A stretch of 64,000 nucleotides of DNA. Source: Chryseobacterium sp. KACC 21268 (GTDB taxonomy: Bacteria; Bacteroidota; Bacteroidia; Flavobacteriales; Weeksellaceae). The stretch spans positions 1,178,001 through 1,242,000 of the forward strand of contig CP117875.1 in NCBI GenBank assembly GCA_028736075.1, in the 5' to 3' direction. Of the stretch, positions 35,220-44,701 are shown piece after piece; the stretch's first letter is position 1; the number at the start of each line of letters is the position of its first letter. Under the pieces are notes generated by a model, which worked only from the letters and a program-made list of their open reading frames with translations, searched no databases and had not been told where the DNA came from. The position numbers were made by a program, and so were the translations under genes.

Positions 35220-37010
35220 TTAGGAATTAAAAAACTCCCAAACCACTTTTGCTTTCACTTTTCCGAGGATTTCCTCCAAGGTCACGATATCCGCTTCTTT
35301 GATTCTTTTGACAGATTTCAGTTTTGTCAAAAGCATTTCTATGGATTTTGGACCTACGCCCGGGATTTGTTCCAGTTCAGATTTGATGGTCGAATTTGTT
35401 CGTCTCGTTCTGTGATGTTTCACGCCAAAACGGTGAGCTTCATCTCTCACGCGTTGGAGGATTTTCAGCGTCTCCGCTTTTTTATCAATATACAAAGGAA
35501 TAGAATCTTCTGGGAAATATATTTCCTCCAGACGTTTTGCAATCCCGATAATTGTGATTTTTCCGTAAAGTCCGAGTAGTTTCAAGCTTTTGACTGCCGA
35601 AGACAATTGTCCTTTTCCACCATCAATTAGAATGAGTTGTGGCAAAGGTTCGCCTTCTTCCAGCAATCTTCGATAACGGCGATAGATGACTTCTTCCATC
35701 GTTTTGAAATCATCAGGACCAACCACGGTTTTCGGATGGAAAATTCTGTAGTCCGCTTTGCTCGGTTTCCCGTCTTTGAAAACCACACACGCCGAAACAG
35801 GATTGGTTCCCTGAATATTCGAGTTGTCAAAACCTTCAATATGTCTGGGCTCAACGGGCATTCTTAGGAGTTTTTGCATTTCTGCCATTATTCGGTTGGT
35901 GTGTCTTTCTGGGTCGATGATTTGGACTTGCTTTAGTTTTTCAAGTCTGTATTCCTTCGCATTTTTCTCGGAAAGTTCTACGATTCTTTTTTTGTCGCCG
36001 ACTTTTGGGACAATCAATTTGACATTCGGGATTTCCAAACCGAGATGAAAGGGAATCAAAATCTCTTTGGAGGTGGAATCAAATTTCTGACGAATTTCCA
36101 CCAGAGCTTCCTCCAACATATCTTCATCGCTTTCCTCTAAAACTTTCTTGATTTCGGTCGTAAAACTTTGAACGATGGAGCCATTTCTGATTTTAAAATA
36201 ATTAACGTAAGCCGCCGTTTCATCGCTCGTCATACCGAAAACATCAACATCATCGATGCTTGGATTCACGACGGTATGTTTTTCCTGATAATTTTCGAGA
36301 GACTCGATATTATTCTTAATCATCTGAGCCTTTTCAAACTCAAGATTCGATGCGAAACGGAACATTCTTTCTTCCAGATATTTCTTTGCAAAGCGGAAAT
36401 CACCTTTGATAATTCCTCTTATCGCCTCTACTTTTTCATCGTAATCTTCCTTAGATTCCAAATCTTCACAAGGTCCGTTGCAGTTTTTGATGTGATATTC
36501 CAGACAAACTCTGTATTTTCCTTCAGCAATTTTAGTTGGAGCAAGATTCAGATTACACGTTCTTATTTTATAAAGATTCTTAATCGTATCAAGCAGAACT
36601 CTAGCTGGTTTTACTTTGGCGTAAGGTCCAAAATATTCGGAGCCGTCTTTTATTTTGGTTCGGGTCAAAAATATTCTTGGAAAATCTTCATTCTTGATGC
36701 AAATCCAAGGATAGGTTTTGTCATCTTTCAGCATCACGTTGTAGAATGGCTGATGCGCTTTTATGAGATTGTTTTCCAATAAAAGTGCGTCGTATTCGCT
36801 GTTCACAACGGTTGTTTCCAATCTATGAATCTTCGAAACCATTATTCTGGTTCGGTAACCATTTTGATTTTTGTTGAAGTAGGAGAGGACTCTTTTGTTG
36901 AGATGTTTTGCCTTTCCGACATACAAAAGCTGGTCGTTCTTATCATAATAACGATAAACGCCTGGTTCCGATGGAAGTGTTTTGAGCTGAAGTTCTAAGT
37001 TGGGATTCAC
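35220..37010 (-). CDS. uvrC: Excinuclease ABC subunit C
   Basis: A 596-residue UvrC that makes both incisions in nucleotide excision repair. The GIY-YIG domain is at the N-terminus (PGVYRYYDKNDQLLYVGKAK), the UVR motif mid-protein (FASNLEFEKAQMIKNNI), the C-terminal endonuclease region with EGFDNSNIQGTNPVSACVVF, and the helix-hairpin-helix pair (LEQIPGVGPKSIEMLLTKL) at the end. The start codon is GTG at 37010, 4 bp after a -7 promoter element. Confidence 0.96.
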   Translation of the reverse strand: MNPNLELQLKTLPSEPGVYRYYDKNDQLLYVGKAKHLNKRVLSYFNKNQNGYRTRIMVSKIHRLETTVVNSEYDALLLENNLIKAHQPFYNVMLKDDKTYPWICIKNEDFPRIFLTRTKIKDGSEYFGPYAKVKPARVLLDTIKNLYKIRTCNLNLAPTKIAEGKYRVCLEYHIKNCNGPCEDLESKEDYDEKVEAIRGIIKGDFRFAKKYLEERMFRFASNLEFEKAQMIKNNIESLENYQEKHTVVNPSIDDVDVFGMTSDETAAYVNYFKIRNGSIVQSFTTEIKKVLEESDEDMLEEALVEIRQKFDSTSKEILIPFHLGLEIPNVKLIVPKVGDKKRIVELSEKNAKEYRLEKLKQVQIIDPERHTNRIMAEMQKLLRMPVEPRHIEGFDNSNIQGTNPVSACVVFKDGKPSKADYRIFHPKTVVGPDDFKTMEEVIYRRYRRLLEEGEPLPQLILIDGGKGQLSSAVKSLKLLGLYGKITIIGIAKRLEEIYFPEDSIPLYIDKKAETLKILQRVRDEAHRFGVKHHRTRRTNSTIKSELEQIPGVGPKSIEMLLTKLKSVKRIKEADIVTLEEILGKVKAKVVWEFFNS

Positions 37011-37014
37011 AGAG

Positions 37015-37022
37015 CAAATTTA
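37015..37022 (-). promoter_or_regulatory. Candidate -7 element directly before the uvrC start
   Basis: The minus strand reads TAAATTTG, then CTCT, then the GTG start codon. If used, transcription would begin at or near the start codon, giving a leaderless or nearly leaderless mRNA. Confidence 0.45.
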
Positions 37023-37190
37023 CGGAATGATATTGATTCGTGAGAATTGTTGAAACGATATTTCTTTGATGAAAAAATCATCTTTGTCAGTGAATTGTCT
37101 AAATATTATATATCGATTTTTTTTTAACGATTCTAAAATCTTTACGGTTTTCCGTTTTGTCCTCTTTCATCAAAAAACTATCTTTATAAA

Positions 37191-38396
37191 ATGAAAATCC
37201 TTCACACCGCCGATTGGCATCTCGGAAAACGCCTAGAAAATTTTTCCCGTTTGGAAGAACAAAAACTTGTAATGAACGAGTTGGTGGAGATTGCTGATGC
37301 CGAGGATGTGGATTTAGTTCTTGTTGCAGGCGATTTATTTGATAATTTCAATCCGTCGACCGAAGCGGTAGAATTATTTTATAGGACTTTGAAACAACTT
37401 TCCAAAAATGGAAAACGTCCGGTTGTTGCCATTGCAGGAAACCACGATTCGCCAGATAGAATTGATGCGCCAAATCCGTTGGCAAAAGAGTGTGGAATCA
37501 TTTTGATTGGTCATCCTAACGCAGAAATTCCGATTTTCGAACTGGAGCATTTTAAAATTATCAATACCGATAAAGGATTCATCGAACTCAAATTAAATCA
37601 ATTCGATTATCCGATAAGAATTCTTCACACAGCTTATGCCAACGAAATCCGTTTGAAGGAATATCTTGGAGAAGACAATAAAGAAGTAGCACTCAGCAAT
37701 TCTTTGCAAAAAACGTGGCAGAATCTAGCTGATACTTATTGCGACGAGAACGGAATCAATGTGCTGATGGCGCATCTTTATATGATGAAAAGAGGTGCTG
37801 AAAAACCCGAAGAACCAGAAGGCGAAAAACCAATTATGATTGGAAACGCCGACTTGCTTTACACGGAAATTATTCCATCTCAAATCCAGTACACAGCTTT
37901 GGGACATCTCCATAACTTCCGGAATATTGGGACATTGGAGAAGCCTGTTGTTTATTCGTCATCTTCTTTGTGTTATAGTTTTAGTGAAGCTGGGCAGAAA
38001 AAATCTGTCAATATCATAGATTTGAAACCTGCAGAAAATCCTCAAACCAAAACCGTCGAAATCAAAAGTGGAAAACTGCTTTTCCGGAAAACCTTTGATA
38101 ATATTGAAAATACAATTTCCTGGTTGCAAGATAATCCGGAAACTTTGTTAGAATTGACTTTGGAAAGTGACACCTTTCTAAAAGCTGAAGATAGAAAGTT
38201 GCTTTATCAAACCCATCACGGCATTATTCATCTCATTCCGAAACTTAAATATGATATCGTCGATTTTATTGAAACGGATAAAAGCATCAATCTGAATCAG
38301 GACATTCAGGACTTGTTCAAAGATTACTTCAAATCGAAAAATCAAAATCAGGAACCGAATGACGAACTGATGGATATTTTCAAAGAATTGATTTAA
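37191..38396 (+). CDS. sbcD: Exonuclease subunit SbcD
   Basis: A 401-residue Mre11-type nuclease. The metallophosphoesterase motifs are in order: DWHLGKR, GDLFDN, GNHDSPDR, MAHLYMM and ALGHLHN. The C-terminal capping region holds the SbcC-binding part. It works with SbcC in processing hairpins and protein-blocked DNA ends. The partner gene begins 62 bp downstream. Confidence 0.95.
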   Translation: MKILHTADWHLGKRLENFSRLEEQKLVMNELVEIADAEDVDLVLVAGDLFDNFNPSTEAVELFYRTLKQLSKNGKRPVVAIAGNHDSPDRIDAPNPLAKECGIILIGHPNAEIPIFELEHFKIINTDKGFIELKLNQFDYPIRILHTAYANEIRLKEYLGEDNKEVALSNSLQKTWQNLADTYCDENGINVLMAHLYMMKRGAEKPEEPEGEKPIMIGNADLLYTEIIPSQIQYTALGHLHNFRNIGTLEKPVVYSSSSLCYSFSEAGQKKSVNIIDLKPAENPQTKTVEIKSGKLLFRKTFDNIENTISWLQDNPETLLELTLESDTFLKAEDRKLLYQTHHGIIHLIPKLKYDIVDFIETDKSINLNQDIQDLFKDYFKSKNQNQEPNDELMDIFKELI

Positions 38397-38458
38397 AGAA
38401 AGATAAAATTTAAAGACTCAAAAATCAATCAACCAGCAATTATCAACCAACGACCAAA

Positions 38459-41400
38459 ATGCTTCCAATAAAACTTACAATAGAAGGACTTTATTCCTAT
38501 CAAACCAGACAAACGATTGACTTTTCGGAACTGACTCAAGCTGGCTTGTTCGGGATTTTTGGAGCCGTTGGCTCTGGGAAATCCTCAATTTTGGAGGCTG
38601 TCAGTTTTGCACTTTATGGTGAAACTGAAAGGATGAACAGCAAGGACAGTCGTGCTTACAATATGATGAATCTCCGTAGCAATCGGTCTTTCATCGAGTT
38701 TGATTTTCAGAATTATGAGAACAGAACGTTTCGCGCTGTTCGTGAGTTTCGTAGAAATGCAAAACGTTTTGATGATGTCAAAGTTTACAACACTTGTTTT
38801 TACGAAGAAAAAAATGGTGAATGGATTCCACTGGAACATACGAATGCGTCTGAAATTCTGGGTTTGAGTTATGAGAATTTCAAGCGGACGATTATTATTC
38901 CGCAAGGTCAGTTCAAGGAATTTCTGGAATTGGGAGCCAAAGACCGAACGCAAATGATGAAGGAAATCTTCGGACTTCACAAATACGATTTGCAGGACAA
39001 AGTTTCTACGAAAGTTTCCGAAACCAAATATGAATTGGCGGAACTCGAAGGGAAACTGGGAACTTTTGAGGAAGTTTCAGAAGAGCTTATCAATCAAAAA
39101 AATGAAGAACTGAATCTCTCTAAAATTAATTTTGGTAAGGAAAAAGAAGTTCATAATCAACTTGAAGTAAATTTTCAGAAACTCAAAAATCTGAAAACTG
39201 ATTTTGATAATCTTAAAATAAAAGAAGCCGAATTCGTCATCAAAGAAACAGAAAATGAAAAATTCCAGAAGCTTGAACAGCAATTGGAAGTTTTTGAAAC
39301 TGCGGAAAGAAACTTCCAATCGGTGTTGACGGAAAAGAAGCGTTTATCTTCTGAAATCAATCAAAATGTTAAGACTCAAGAATTAACAAAGATTGAATTT
39401 GATGCTCTTTCTGAAACTTTAAATCAATTAAAACAAAATATTTCGGCATTAGAAAATGATTTCAATCAACTTGAAAACAGCAAACAAAAAGCCGTTGATT
39501 TGTTGAATGTTTCCAAGATTTTGGATTTTGAAACTCAGAAAAATCTGTTGTTGGAAAGAATTGAAAAAGGCGAAAAAACCATCTCAGATTCGAAGCAAAA
39601 GGAAATTGAGATTCAAAAAATTATAGATATTGAATCCAAATCGATTTCGGATTTGAAGTCTAAGAAAACGGATACTAAAATTCTGATGGAAGTTGAAAAC
39701 TGGTTTCAAATCAGGAAAAACTACCAAACCGAATCGTCTAATTTTCAAAAAAATATTCTTTCGAAATCTGAGGAAATTGCGAAACAGCAAATCTTATTGA
39801 ATGAATTTCCCGAAAACTGGAAAGAAGAATTCTCTTCCAAAAATCTTGCTTTGAATGAGAAAAAACTAAATCATCAAAATAAGAAAAGTCATTTGGAATT
39901 GTCTCAAAAATTAGCAGAATTTGCTCAGAACATCGAAGACGGAAAGCCTTGTCCGCTTTGTGGCTCACTGGAACATCCGAAGATTTTGGTCTCAGAAAAT
40001 GTTTCGGTATCAATGAAGACTTTGAATGCTGAACTTCTGGATATTGAAGAATTAATTGAGGAAATTAAAACAGACGAGAAGCAGATTGAGAAAATTCTGG
40101 AACTGAAACAGCTTTTGGAAAATCAGAAAATTGAACTGGAAAATCAAAAATCAGAATCTGATAAAAAATTGAAACTACATTCTGAACAATTCATTTGGAA
40201 TCAATTTGATAAAGAAAATGAAACCCAATTTTCTATCCAGAAAACTGAAGCTTTTGTATTGGAACAGAAAATTTCTTCTGCGGAGAAATTGCTTGATGAA
40301 CATCGAAGAACATTAGAAATTCAACAAAAAGAAACCAAACGTTTTGAAGAGGCGATTGTTGATTTTAAAAATAAAAAAATCAGTCTGAAAACTTCTATTT
40401 CAGATTTAAAGCAAAATTTGAAAGTGCTTGATTTTAGAGATTTTGAAACCGCAAATTCGGCAGAAATCAAAATTGAAGCTGAGAATCTGTCTATCAAAAA
40501 TAGTTCGGTCGAAAATCAATACAAACAATTTCAAAAGGATTTGTTGGAAACAACGCCGAAAGTTGCTTCTAAGGAAACCTTGCTTGCCCAAATTTCAAAA
40601 CAAATTGAAGAACTTCAAAAATCTGAAAAAGAAAATATTGAAAAGATTGAATCTGTCTTAGCTAAATCCTCATTCACAAACCTTGAAGAAGTTGAAGCGA
40701 TTTTATCTCAGGATTTTGATATTCAAACGTTGCGGAAGGAAATTCAGGATTTTAAAATCAGTTTTAATACGCTGAAAGAAATCATTAATTCTTTAAAGTT
40801 GAAATTGAAAGAGTCCAATTTCGAAGAATCAGAATTCGTGGCAAAGGAGAATGATTTTTTAGTTTCTCAGGAAAATATTTCTCAATTACAAAAACAGTTG
40901 ACAATTATCGAAAAACAACTTTCGGATTTGCAGAAAAGCTTTGAAACCAAGAAAGAATTGATTCTCGAGCAAAATAAATTGTTGCTAAGAAAAACAAATC
41001 TTGATACACTTTCTAACCTTTTCAAAGGTGCTGGTTTTGTGCAATATGTTTCGTCGATTTACCTGAAACAACTTTGTGATAACGCGAATATCAGATTCCA
41101 TAGAATGACTAGAAATCAACTCAGTTTGCAAGTCAATGACAAGAATGAATTTGAAATCATTGATTATCTGAACGAGGGAAAAACGCGAAGTGTAAAGACT
41201 TTATCAGGCGGACAAAGTTTCCAGGTTTCGTTGAGTTTAGCTTTGGCTTTGGCGGAAAGTGTGCAATCGCAGGCGAAATCGGAGAGGAACTTTTTCTTTA
41301 TTGATGAAGGTTTTGGAACACAAGACCCGGAATCTGTGAATTTGGTCTTTGAAACATTGATGAATCTTCAGAAAGAAAATCGAATTGTCGGAATTATTTC

Positions 41401-41494
41401 GCACGTTGAAGAACTGAAAGAGAAAATCCCAATTTCGCTGAATATTACTAAAGATGAAGAAACTGGAAGTAAAATTGAAATGATTCTGAGTTAA
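38459..41494 (+). CDS. sbcC: Exonuclease subunit SbcC
   Basis: A 1011-residue Rad50-type SMC-like ATPase. Walker A is GAVGSGKSS at about residues 36-44. Two long coiled coils flank a zinc hook CPLCGSLEHP at about residue 497, where two CxxC hooks dimerise. The signature TLSGGQSFQVSLSLALALA and Walker B FFFIDEGFGTQD are near the C-terminus. The gene is A-rich in the coiled-coil region. It ends overlapping the convergent membrane-protein gene by 4 bp. Confidence 0.95.
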   Translation: MLPIKLTIEGLYSYQTRQTIDFSELTQAGLFGIFGAVGSGKSSILEAVSFALYGETERMNSKDSRAYNMMNLRSNRSFIEFDFQNYENRTFRAVREFRRNAKRFDDVKVYNTCFYEEKNGEWIPLEHTNASEILGLSYENFKRTIIIPQGQFKEFLELGAKDRTQMMKEIFGLHKYDLQDKVSTKVSETKYELAELEGKLGTFEEVSEELINQKNEELNLSKINFGKEKEVHNQLEVNFQKLKNLKTDFDNLKIKEAEFVIKETENEKFQKLEQQLEVFETAERNFQSVLTEKKRLSSEINQNVKTQELTKIEFDALSETLNQLKQNISALENDFNQLENSKQKAVDLLNVSKILDFETQKNLLLERIEKGEKTISDSKQKEIEIQKIIDIESKSISDLKSKKTDTKILMEVENWFQIRKNYQTESSNFQKNILSKSEEIAKQQILLNEFPENWKEEFSSKNLALNEKKLNHQNKKSHLELSQKLAEFAQNIEDGKPCPLCGSLEHPKILVSENVSVSMKTLNAELLDIEELIEEIKTDEKQIEKILELKQLLENQKIELENQKSESDKKLKLHSEQFIWNQFDKENETQFSIQKTEAFVLEQKISSAEKLLDEHRRTLEIQQKETKRFEEAIVDFKNKKISLKTSISDLKQNLKVLDFRDFETANSAEIKIEAENLSIKNSSVENQYKQFQKDLLETTPKVASKETLLAQISKQIEELQKSEKENIEKIESVLAKSSFTNLEEVEAILSQDFDIQTLRKEIQDFKISFNTLKEIINSLKLKLKESNFEESEFVAKENDFLVSQENISQLQKQLTIIEKQLSDLQKSFETKKELILEQNKLLLRKTNLDTLSNLFKGAGFVQYVSSIYLKQLCDNANIRFHRMTRNQLSLQVNDKNEFEIIDYLNEGKTRSVKTLSGGQSFQVSLSLALALAESVQSQAKSERNFFFIDEGFGTQDPESVNLVFETLMNLQKENRIVGIISHVEELKEKIPISLNITKDEETGSKIEMILS

Positions 41495-42543
41495 ATCTTC
41501 CTATTCTTCGCCAACATCGGAATCGAAATCAAGCCCATTACGAGCATAATGATGATTTGCAAGGGCAATGTGATGAAAGAGTAGGCGAGTCCCAATTCTC
41601 CGCCTTTTACGGCGTCTTTTCCCATCGAAATGAATAAGGCGGTGAATCCAAATTTCATTGCTAGATTAAAAGCGCCGATTCCGCCACTTGCTGGGATTAT
41701 CATTCCCAAAGTTCCAACGACCAAGATGAAACAGCCGTCTGCAGGTGTGAAATTGGAAGTTTCTGGCAAAGCAAAGCAAACAAGATAAGATGCGAAAAAA
41801 TAGCAAATCCAGATTCCTGCTGTGTAAAGGATGAATTTTCCTTTTTGTTCTAAAGTCAGAATAGATTTTAGACCTTCAAAAACCCCTTTTGCAAAATCGA
41901 TTAATTTATCTTTTTTATATATGAATAAATAGGTTAAGACTGCGATTATAATAATTCCAATAGATATTTTTGAAAAGAAATAAAATTTTTCTAAATCAGT
42001 AATTCCAATTTTTAGCAAAGATTGCTCAAACCAATTTAATTCTTTTTTTTCTGTAGCTTTTTGTTGAGTCGCCGCTTTGTAGAAAGCCAAAAGCGCATCA
42101 TATTTGAAAACCAAAGTCAATAATGCGAAGATTCCCACACAAACCAAATCGACAACTCGTTCCAAAATAATCGTTCCAAAAGACTTGTCAACCGGAACTT
42201 TCTCTACGCCATAAAGTGCAGTTGAACGCGCAACTTCACCACTTCTGGGAATCGTAAGATTCATTAAATAACCGAAAGAAAGTGACCAAAGTGAGTTGGA
42301 ATTGGAAATCTTATGACCCATCGGCTCCAACAAAAGATTCCATCGGATGGCTCTGAACCAATAAGCGGAAACACCAAAAAATCCTGCAAACGCAACCCAA
42401 AGGTAATTGGCTTTTTGTAATGAACCTTTGATTTTGTCAAAGTCCAATCCTTTGAGTGCAAGCCATAGAAATAATCCTGCAATCGCAATCGAAATTAAAA
42501 CTGTCAGAATATTTTTGAGTAATGATGGCTTCTTTTCTTCCAA
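41491..42543 (-). CDS. Flippase-like membrane protein (lysylphosphatidylglycerol synthetase TM / UPF0104)
   Basis: A 350-residue polytopic protein with about eight helices. Conserved features include YWFRAIRWNLLLEP, the RSGEVARSTALYGVE segment and IPASGGIGAFNLAMK, as in the UPF0104/YbhN membrane domain. It lacks the MprF synthetase domain, so lipid lysylation is not implied; lipid transport is one suggestion. It follows panD by 12 bp and is likely cotranscribed with it. Confidence 0.82.
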   Translation of the reverse strand: MEEKKPSLLKNILTVLISIAIAGLFLWLALKGLDFDKIKGSLQKANYLWVAFAGFFGVSAYWFRAIRWNLLLEPMGHKISNSNSLWSLSFGYLMNLTIPRSGEVARSTALYGVEKVPVDKSFGTIILERVVDLVCVGIFALLTLVFKYDALLAFYKAATQQKATEKKELNWFEQSLLKIGITDLEKFYFFSKISIGIIIIAVLTYLFIYKKDKLIDFAKGVFEGLKSILTLEQKGKFILYTAGIWICYFFASYLVCFALPETSNFTPADGCFILVVGTLGMIIPASGGIGAFNLAMKFGFTALFISMGKDAVKGGELGLAYSFITLPLQIIIMLVMGLISIPMLAKNRKI

Positions 42544-42555
42544 TGTGATGAGGAA

Positions 42556-42906
42556 TTATGTGAGGAGATTGGTCGCTTCGTCTGGGAAAACGATTTTTGG
42601 CTGGAAATCTTTGGCTTCCTCAGGGCTCATCTGTGCATAAGCAATGATGATGATGATATCGCCCTTCTGTACTTTTCGAGCTGCAGGACCATTGAGGCAG
42701 ATTTCGCCGGATTTTCTTTTCCCTTTGATGACGTACGTGTCAAAACGTTCGCCGTTGTTCACGTTTACAATATAGACTCTCTCGCCAACAATCAAGCCGG
42801 CTGCTTCTATAAGGTCTTCGTCAATAGTGATGCTTCCAATATAATCAAGGTCTGATGCCGTGACACGGACCCTGTGGATTTTCGATTTAAAAACTTCGAT
42901 AAACAT
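42556..42906 (-). CDS. panD: Aspartate 1-decarboxylase (pro-enzyme)
   Basis: A 116-residue PanD that converts aspartate to beta-alanine for coenzyme A synthesis. It opens [20 protein letters not shown]. The self-cleavage site is Gly24-Ser25 in YIGSITID, where Ser25 becomes the pyruvoyl group. [12 protein letters not shown] completes the family core. It is followed by the flippase-like gene. A -7 element is 5 bp before its ATG. Confidence 0.96.
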   Translation of the reverse strand: MFIEVFKSKIHRVRVTASDLDYIGSITIDEDLIEAAGLIVGERVYIVNVNNGERFDTYVIKGKRKSGEICLNGPAARKVQKGDIIIIIAYAQMSPEEAKDFQPKIVFPDEATNLLT

Positions 42907-42911
42907 AGTTG

Positions 42912-42919
42912 CAAATTTA
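42912..42919 (-). promoter_or_regulatory. Candidate -7 element directly before the panD start
   Basis: The minus strand reads TAAATTTG, then CAACT, then the ATG. The spacing would give a leaderless or nearly leaderless mRNA. Bases 42920-43200 are AT-rich intergenic sequence in which I see nothing else convincing. Confidence 0.45.
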
Positions 42920-43202
42920 CGCTAAATAATAAAAGTGAGAAAGAACATTTTATGATTCCTCAGAATTGGCATCATTTTTCTATTGAGAGAGACATTGCAA
43001 ATATTTTTAAAATCGATATTCGATATTATGAATTTATGAATATTGTAAATATTAATTGTTACGTATTATCATTGTTGATGGATAAAGATAAATTATTAAA
43101 AATCATCTTCAAAAAATCGAGTGTTTTCGTTAAAAATTGATTTGTCGAAAATTCATTGATTTAAAAAGAATGATACATACTTCACTAATTTTTATAAAAA
43201 TA

Positions 43203-43233
43203 TTTGCACGATATGAAAATTGTCTTATATTTG
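43203..43233 (+). promoter_or_regulatory. Near-perfect Bacteroidota promoter of the second HU gene
   Basis: The -33 box TTTG (43203-43206), exactly 19 bp, then the -7 box TATATTTG (43226-43233). This is the full TTTG-N19-TAnnTTTG consensus, 32 bp before the HU ATG. Confidence 0.85.
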
Positions 43234-43265
43234 CTATAACAACATAACTTTAATTAATAAATATT

Positions 43266-43565
43266 ATGAACAAATCTGAATTAATCGACGCTATCGCGAA
43301 GGATGCAGACATCACAAAAGCTGCTGCTAAAAAAGCTTTGGAATCTTTTGTTGCTAACGTAACAGAAACACTTAAGAAAAAAGACGGTAAAGTATCTCTA
43401 GTAGGTTTCGGTACTTTCTCTGTATCTGAAAGAGCTGCAAGACAAGGTATCAACCCTGCAACTAAAAAACCAATCCAAATTGAAGCAAAAACTGTTGCTA
43501 AATTTAAAGCTGGAGCTGACTTGGCTACTGCGGTTGCTGGTCCTGCTACAGGTAAGAAAAAATAA
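43266..43565 (+). CDS. hup: HU family DNA-binding protein
   Basis: A 99-residue [21 protein letters not shown], then [19 protein letters not shown], the DNA-binding arm, and [20 protein letters not shown]. It is closer to canonical bacterial HU than the paralogue at 25949. A consensus promoter and a strong terminator point to high monocistronic expression. Confidence 0.96.
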   Translation: MNKSELIDAIAKDADITKAAAKKALESFVANVTETLKKKDGKVSLVGFGTFSVSERAARQGINPATKKPIQIEAKTVAKFKAGADLATAVAGPATGKKK

Positions 43566-43587
43566 TTTTATTTGAGTTTATTCAAAT

Positions 43588-43616
43588 AAAAAACCGTCGC
43601 AAGACGGTTTTTTGTT
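43588..43616 (+). terminator. Bidirectional terminator between hup and ribA
   Basis: An 11-bp stem AAAAAACCGTC with GACGGTTTTTT, and a 4-nt loop GCAA. T runs follow on both strands, serving hup and the convergent ribA. Confidence 0.9.
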
Positions 43617-43623
43617 TTTATTA

Positions 43624-44220
43624 TTAAGAATTCTCGTCATCCAAAAGATGTCCGAAAAAGTCTTTCTTAGTTTTAAGGTAAGATGCGCTGGACAAGTTGG
43701 ATTTGATTTGCAAAGGTATTCTAGAATTGAAGTTAATATCGCTATCCTCAATGATTTTAATCTTTTCCGGATTGTTGGTCATTAAATTAAGAGACTTTAC
43801 CTCTAATTTTTTAAGCATTTCTATCGCAATATCAAAATTACGGTCGTCTGCTGGCAATCCCAGTTCCAGATTGGCTTGAACGGTATCAAATCCTTTCTCT
43901 TGCAAGGCGTAAGCTTTCAACTTATTGATGATTCCGATGTTTCTGCCCTCTTGTCTAAGGTAGATGATCATTCCGCCGTTTTCCTGCATATATTGCATCG
44001 CTGTATTCAGTTGCTGTCCGCACTCACATTTCTGGGAATGGAAAACCTCACCTGTAATACATTCTGAATGAATCCTTACATTAACCGGTTTTGTCAAGTC
44101 TGTATCTTTAGCAATCAGAGCCATATGTGGCATCCAATCTTTTTCATTTTCTGAAAAAGCCATCATTCTGAATTCCCCGAAATCTGTGGGAACATTCGAT
44201 TCCGCTTGTATTTGTAACAT
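43624..44220 (-). CDS. ribA: GTP cyclohydrolase II
   Basis: A 198-residue RibA starting at the ATG at 44220 (MLQIQAESNVPTDFGEFRM). An upstream in-frame start would add a hydrophobic non-family leader. The zinc cysteines are in SECITGEVFHSQKCECG. YLRQEGRNIGIINKL forms the active site. It makes the first intermediate of riboflavin from GTP. No fused RibB domain is present. It is the last gene of the envelope cluster, 22 bp after a lipoprotein gene. Confidence 0.93.
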   Translation of the reverse strand: MLQIQAESNVPTDFGEFRMMAFSENEKDWMPHMALIAKDTDLTKPVNVRIHSECITGEVFHSQKCECGQQLNTAMQYMQENGGMIIYLRQEGRNIGIINKLKAYALQEKGFDTVQANLELGLPADDRNFDIAIEMLKKLEVKSLNLMTNNPEKIKIIEDSDINFNSRIPLQIKSNLSSASYLKTKKDFFGHLLDDENS

Positions 44221-44242
44221 TAAGTAGAGTAGTGGTAATAAA

Positions 44243-44701
44243 TTAATTGGAAGACATAGATGTCTCAACACTTTTCGATTGTGAAGCTTCCAAAAGATTG
44301 ATATTGGTTTTAATTTTAACCATATATCGATTCAAAACTTCGTCATCATCTTTTACCATGAATTTTCTAAGTTTCTGAATTTTCTTATAATACTTTTCAA
44401 AATCTTCTAAAGATCGGTGTTTAGAAGATTGATTGAATTCTCTCACCGCTCCCAAATAGTTCGAAAGTGAACCTTTCAAGGATGAAACTTCTCTGTTAAC
44501 GGCATCATTCCTGAATTTAGGAAAAGTTGCAATTAGATTGGAAATTGAAGATGCATAAACAATAGCTTCTGGAGAGAGATAAGCATAAGTATCAGAAAGC
44601 AAATCAGAATGTACCTGTTCCGATGCCGCTGAATTGGTGGAACAAGATCCTAAAATCGCTGTAATAAGTGTTATCGCTAAAAGTTTATGGAAACTTTTCA
44701 T
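44243..44701 (-). CDS. Hypothetical lipoprotein
   Basis: A 152-residue protein with a lipoprotein signal peptide (ITLITAILGSC). The rest is helical and charged, with no motif I recognise. Its start overlaps the DUF4254 stop codon (ATGA, 44698-44701), so the two are translationally coupled. Confidence 0.7.
   Translation of the reverse strand: MKSFHKLLAITLITAILGSCSTNSAASEQVHSDLLSDTYAYLSPEAIVYASSISNLIATFPKFRNDAVNREVSSLKGSLSNYLGAVREFNQSSKHRSLEDFEKYYKKIQKLRKFMVKDDDEVLNRYMVKIKTNINLLEASQSKSVETSMSSN

Noticed and set aside
36168-36782. A 204-codon plus-strand ORF opposite uvrC
   Set aside because: It lies fully inside uvrC, is Phe/Ile-rich, and has no domain or promoter.
41491-42543. The membrane protein as MprF lysylphosphatidylglycerol synthase
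   Set aside because: Only the flippase-like membrane domain is present; the aminoacyl-transfer domain is missing.
42874-43140. An 88-codon plus-strand ORF overlapping the start of panD
   Set aside because: It begins inside panD on the other strand and continues through AT-rich intergenic DNA. The product is Ile/Lys/Phe/Asn-rich with no motif, and no good promoter or ribosome site was seen.
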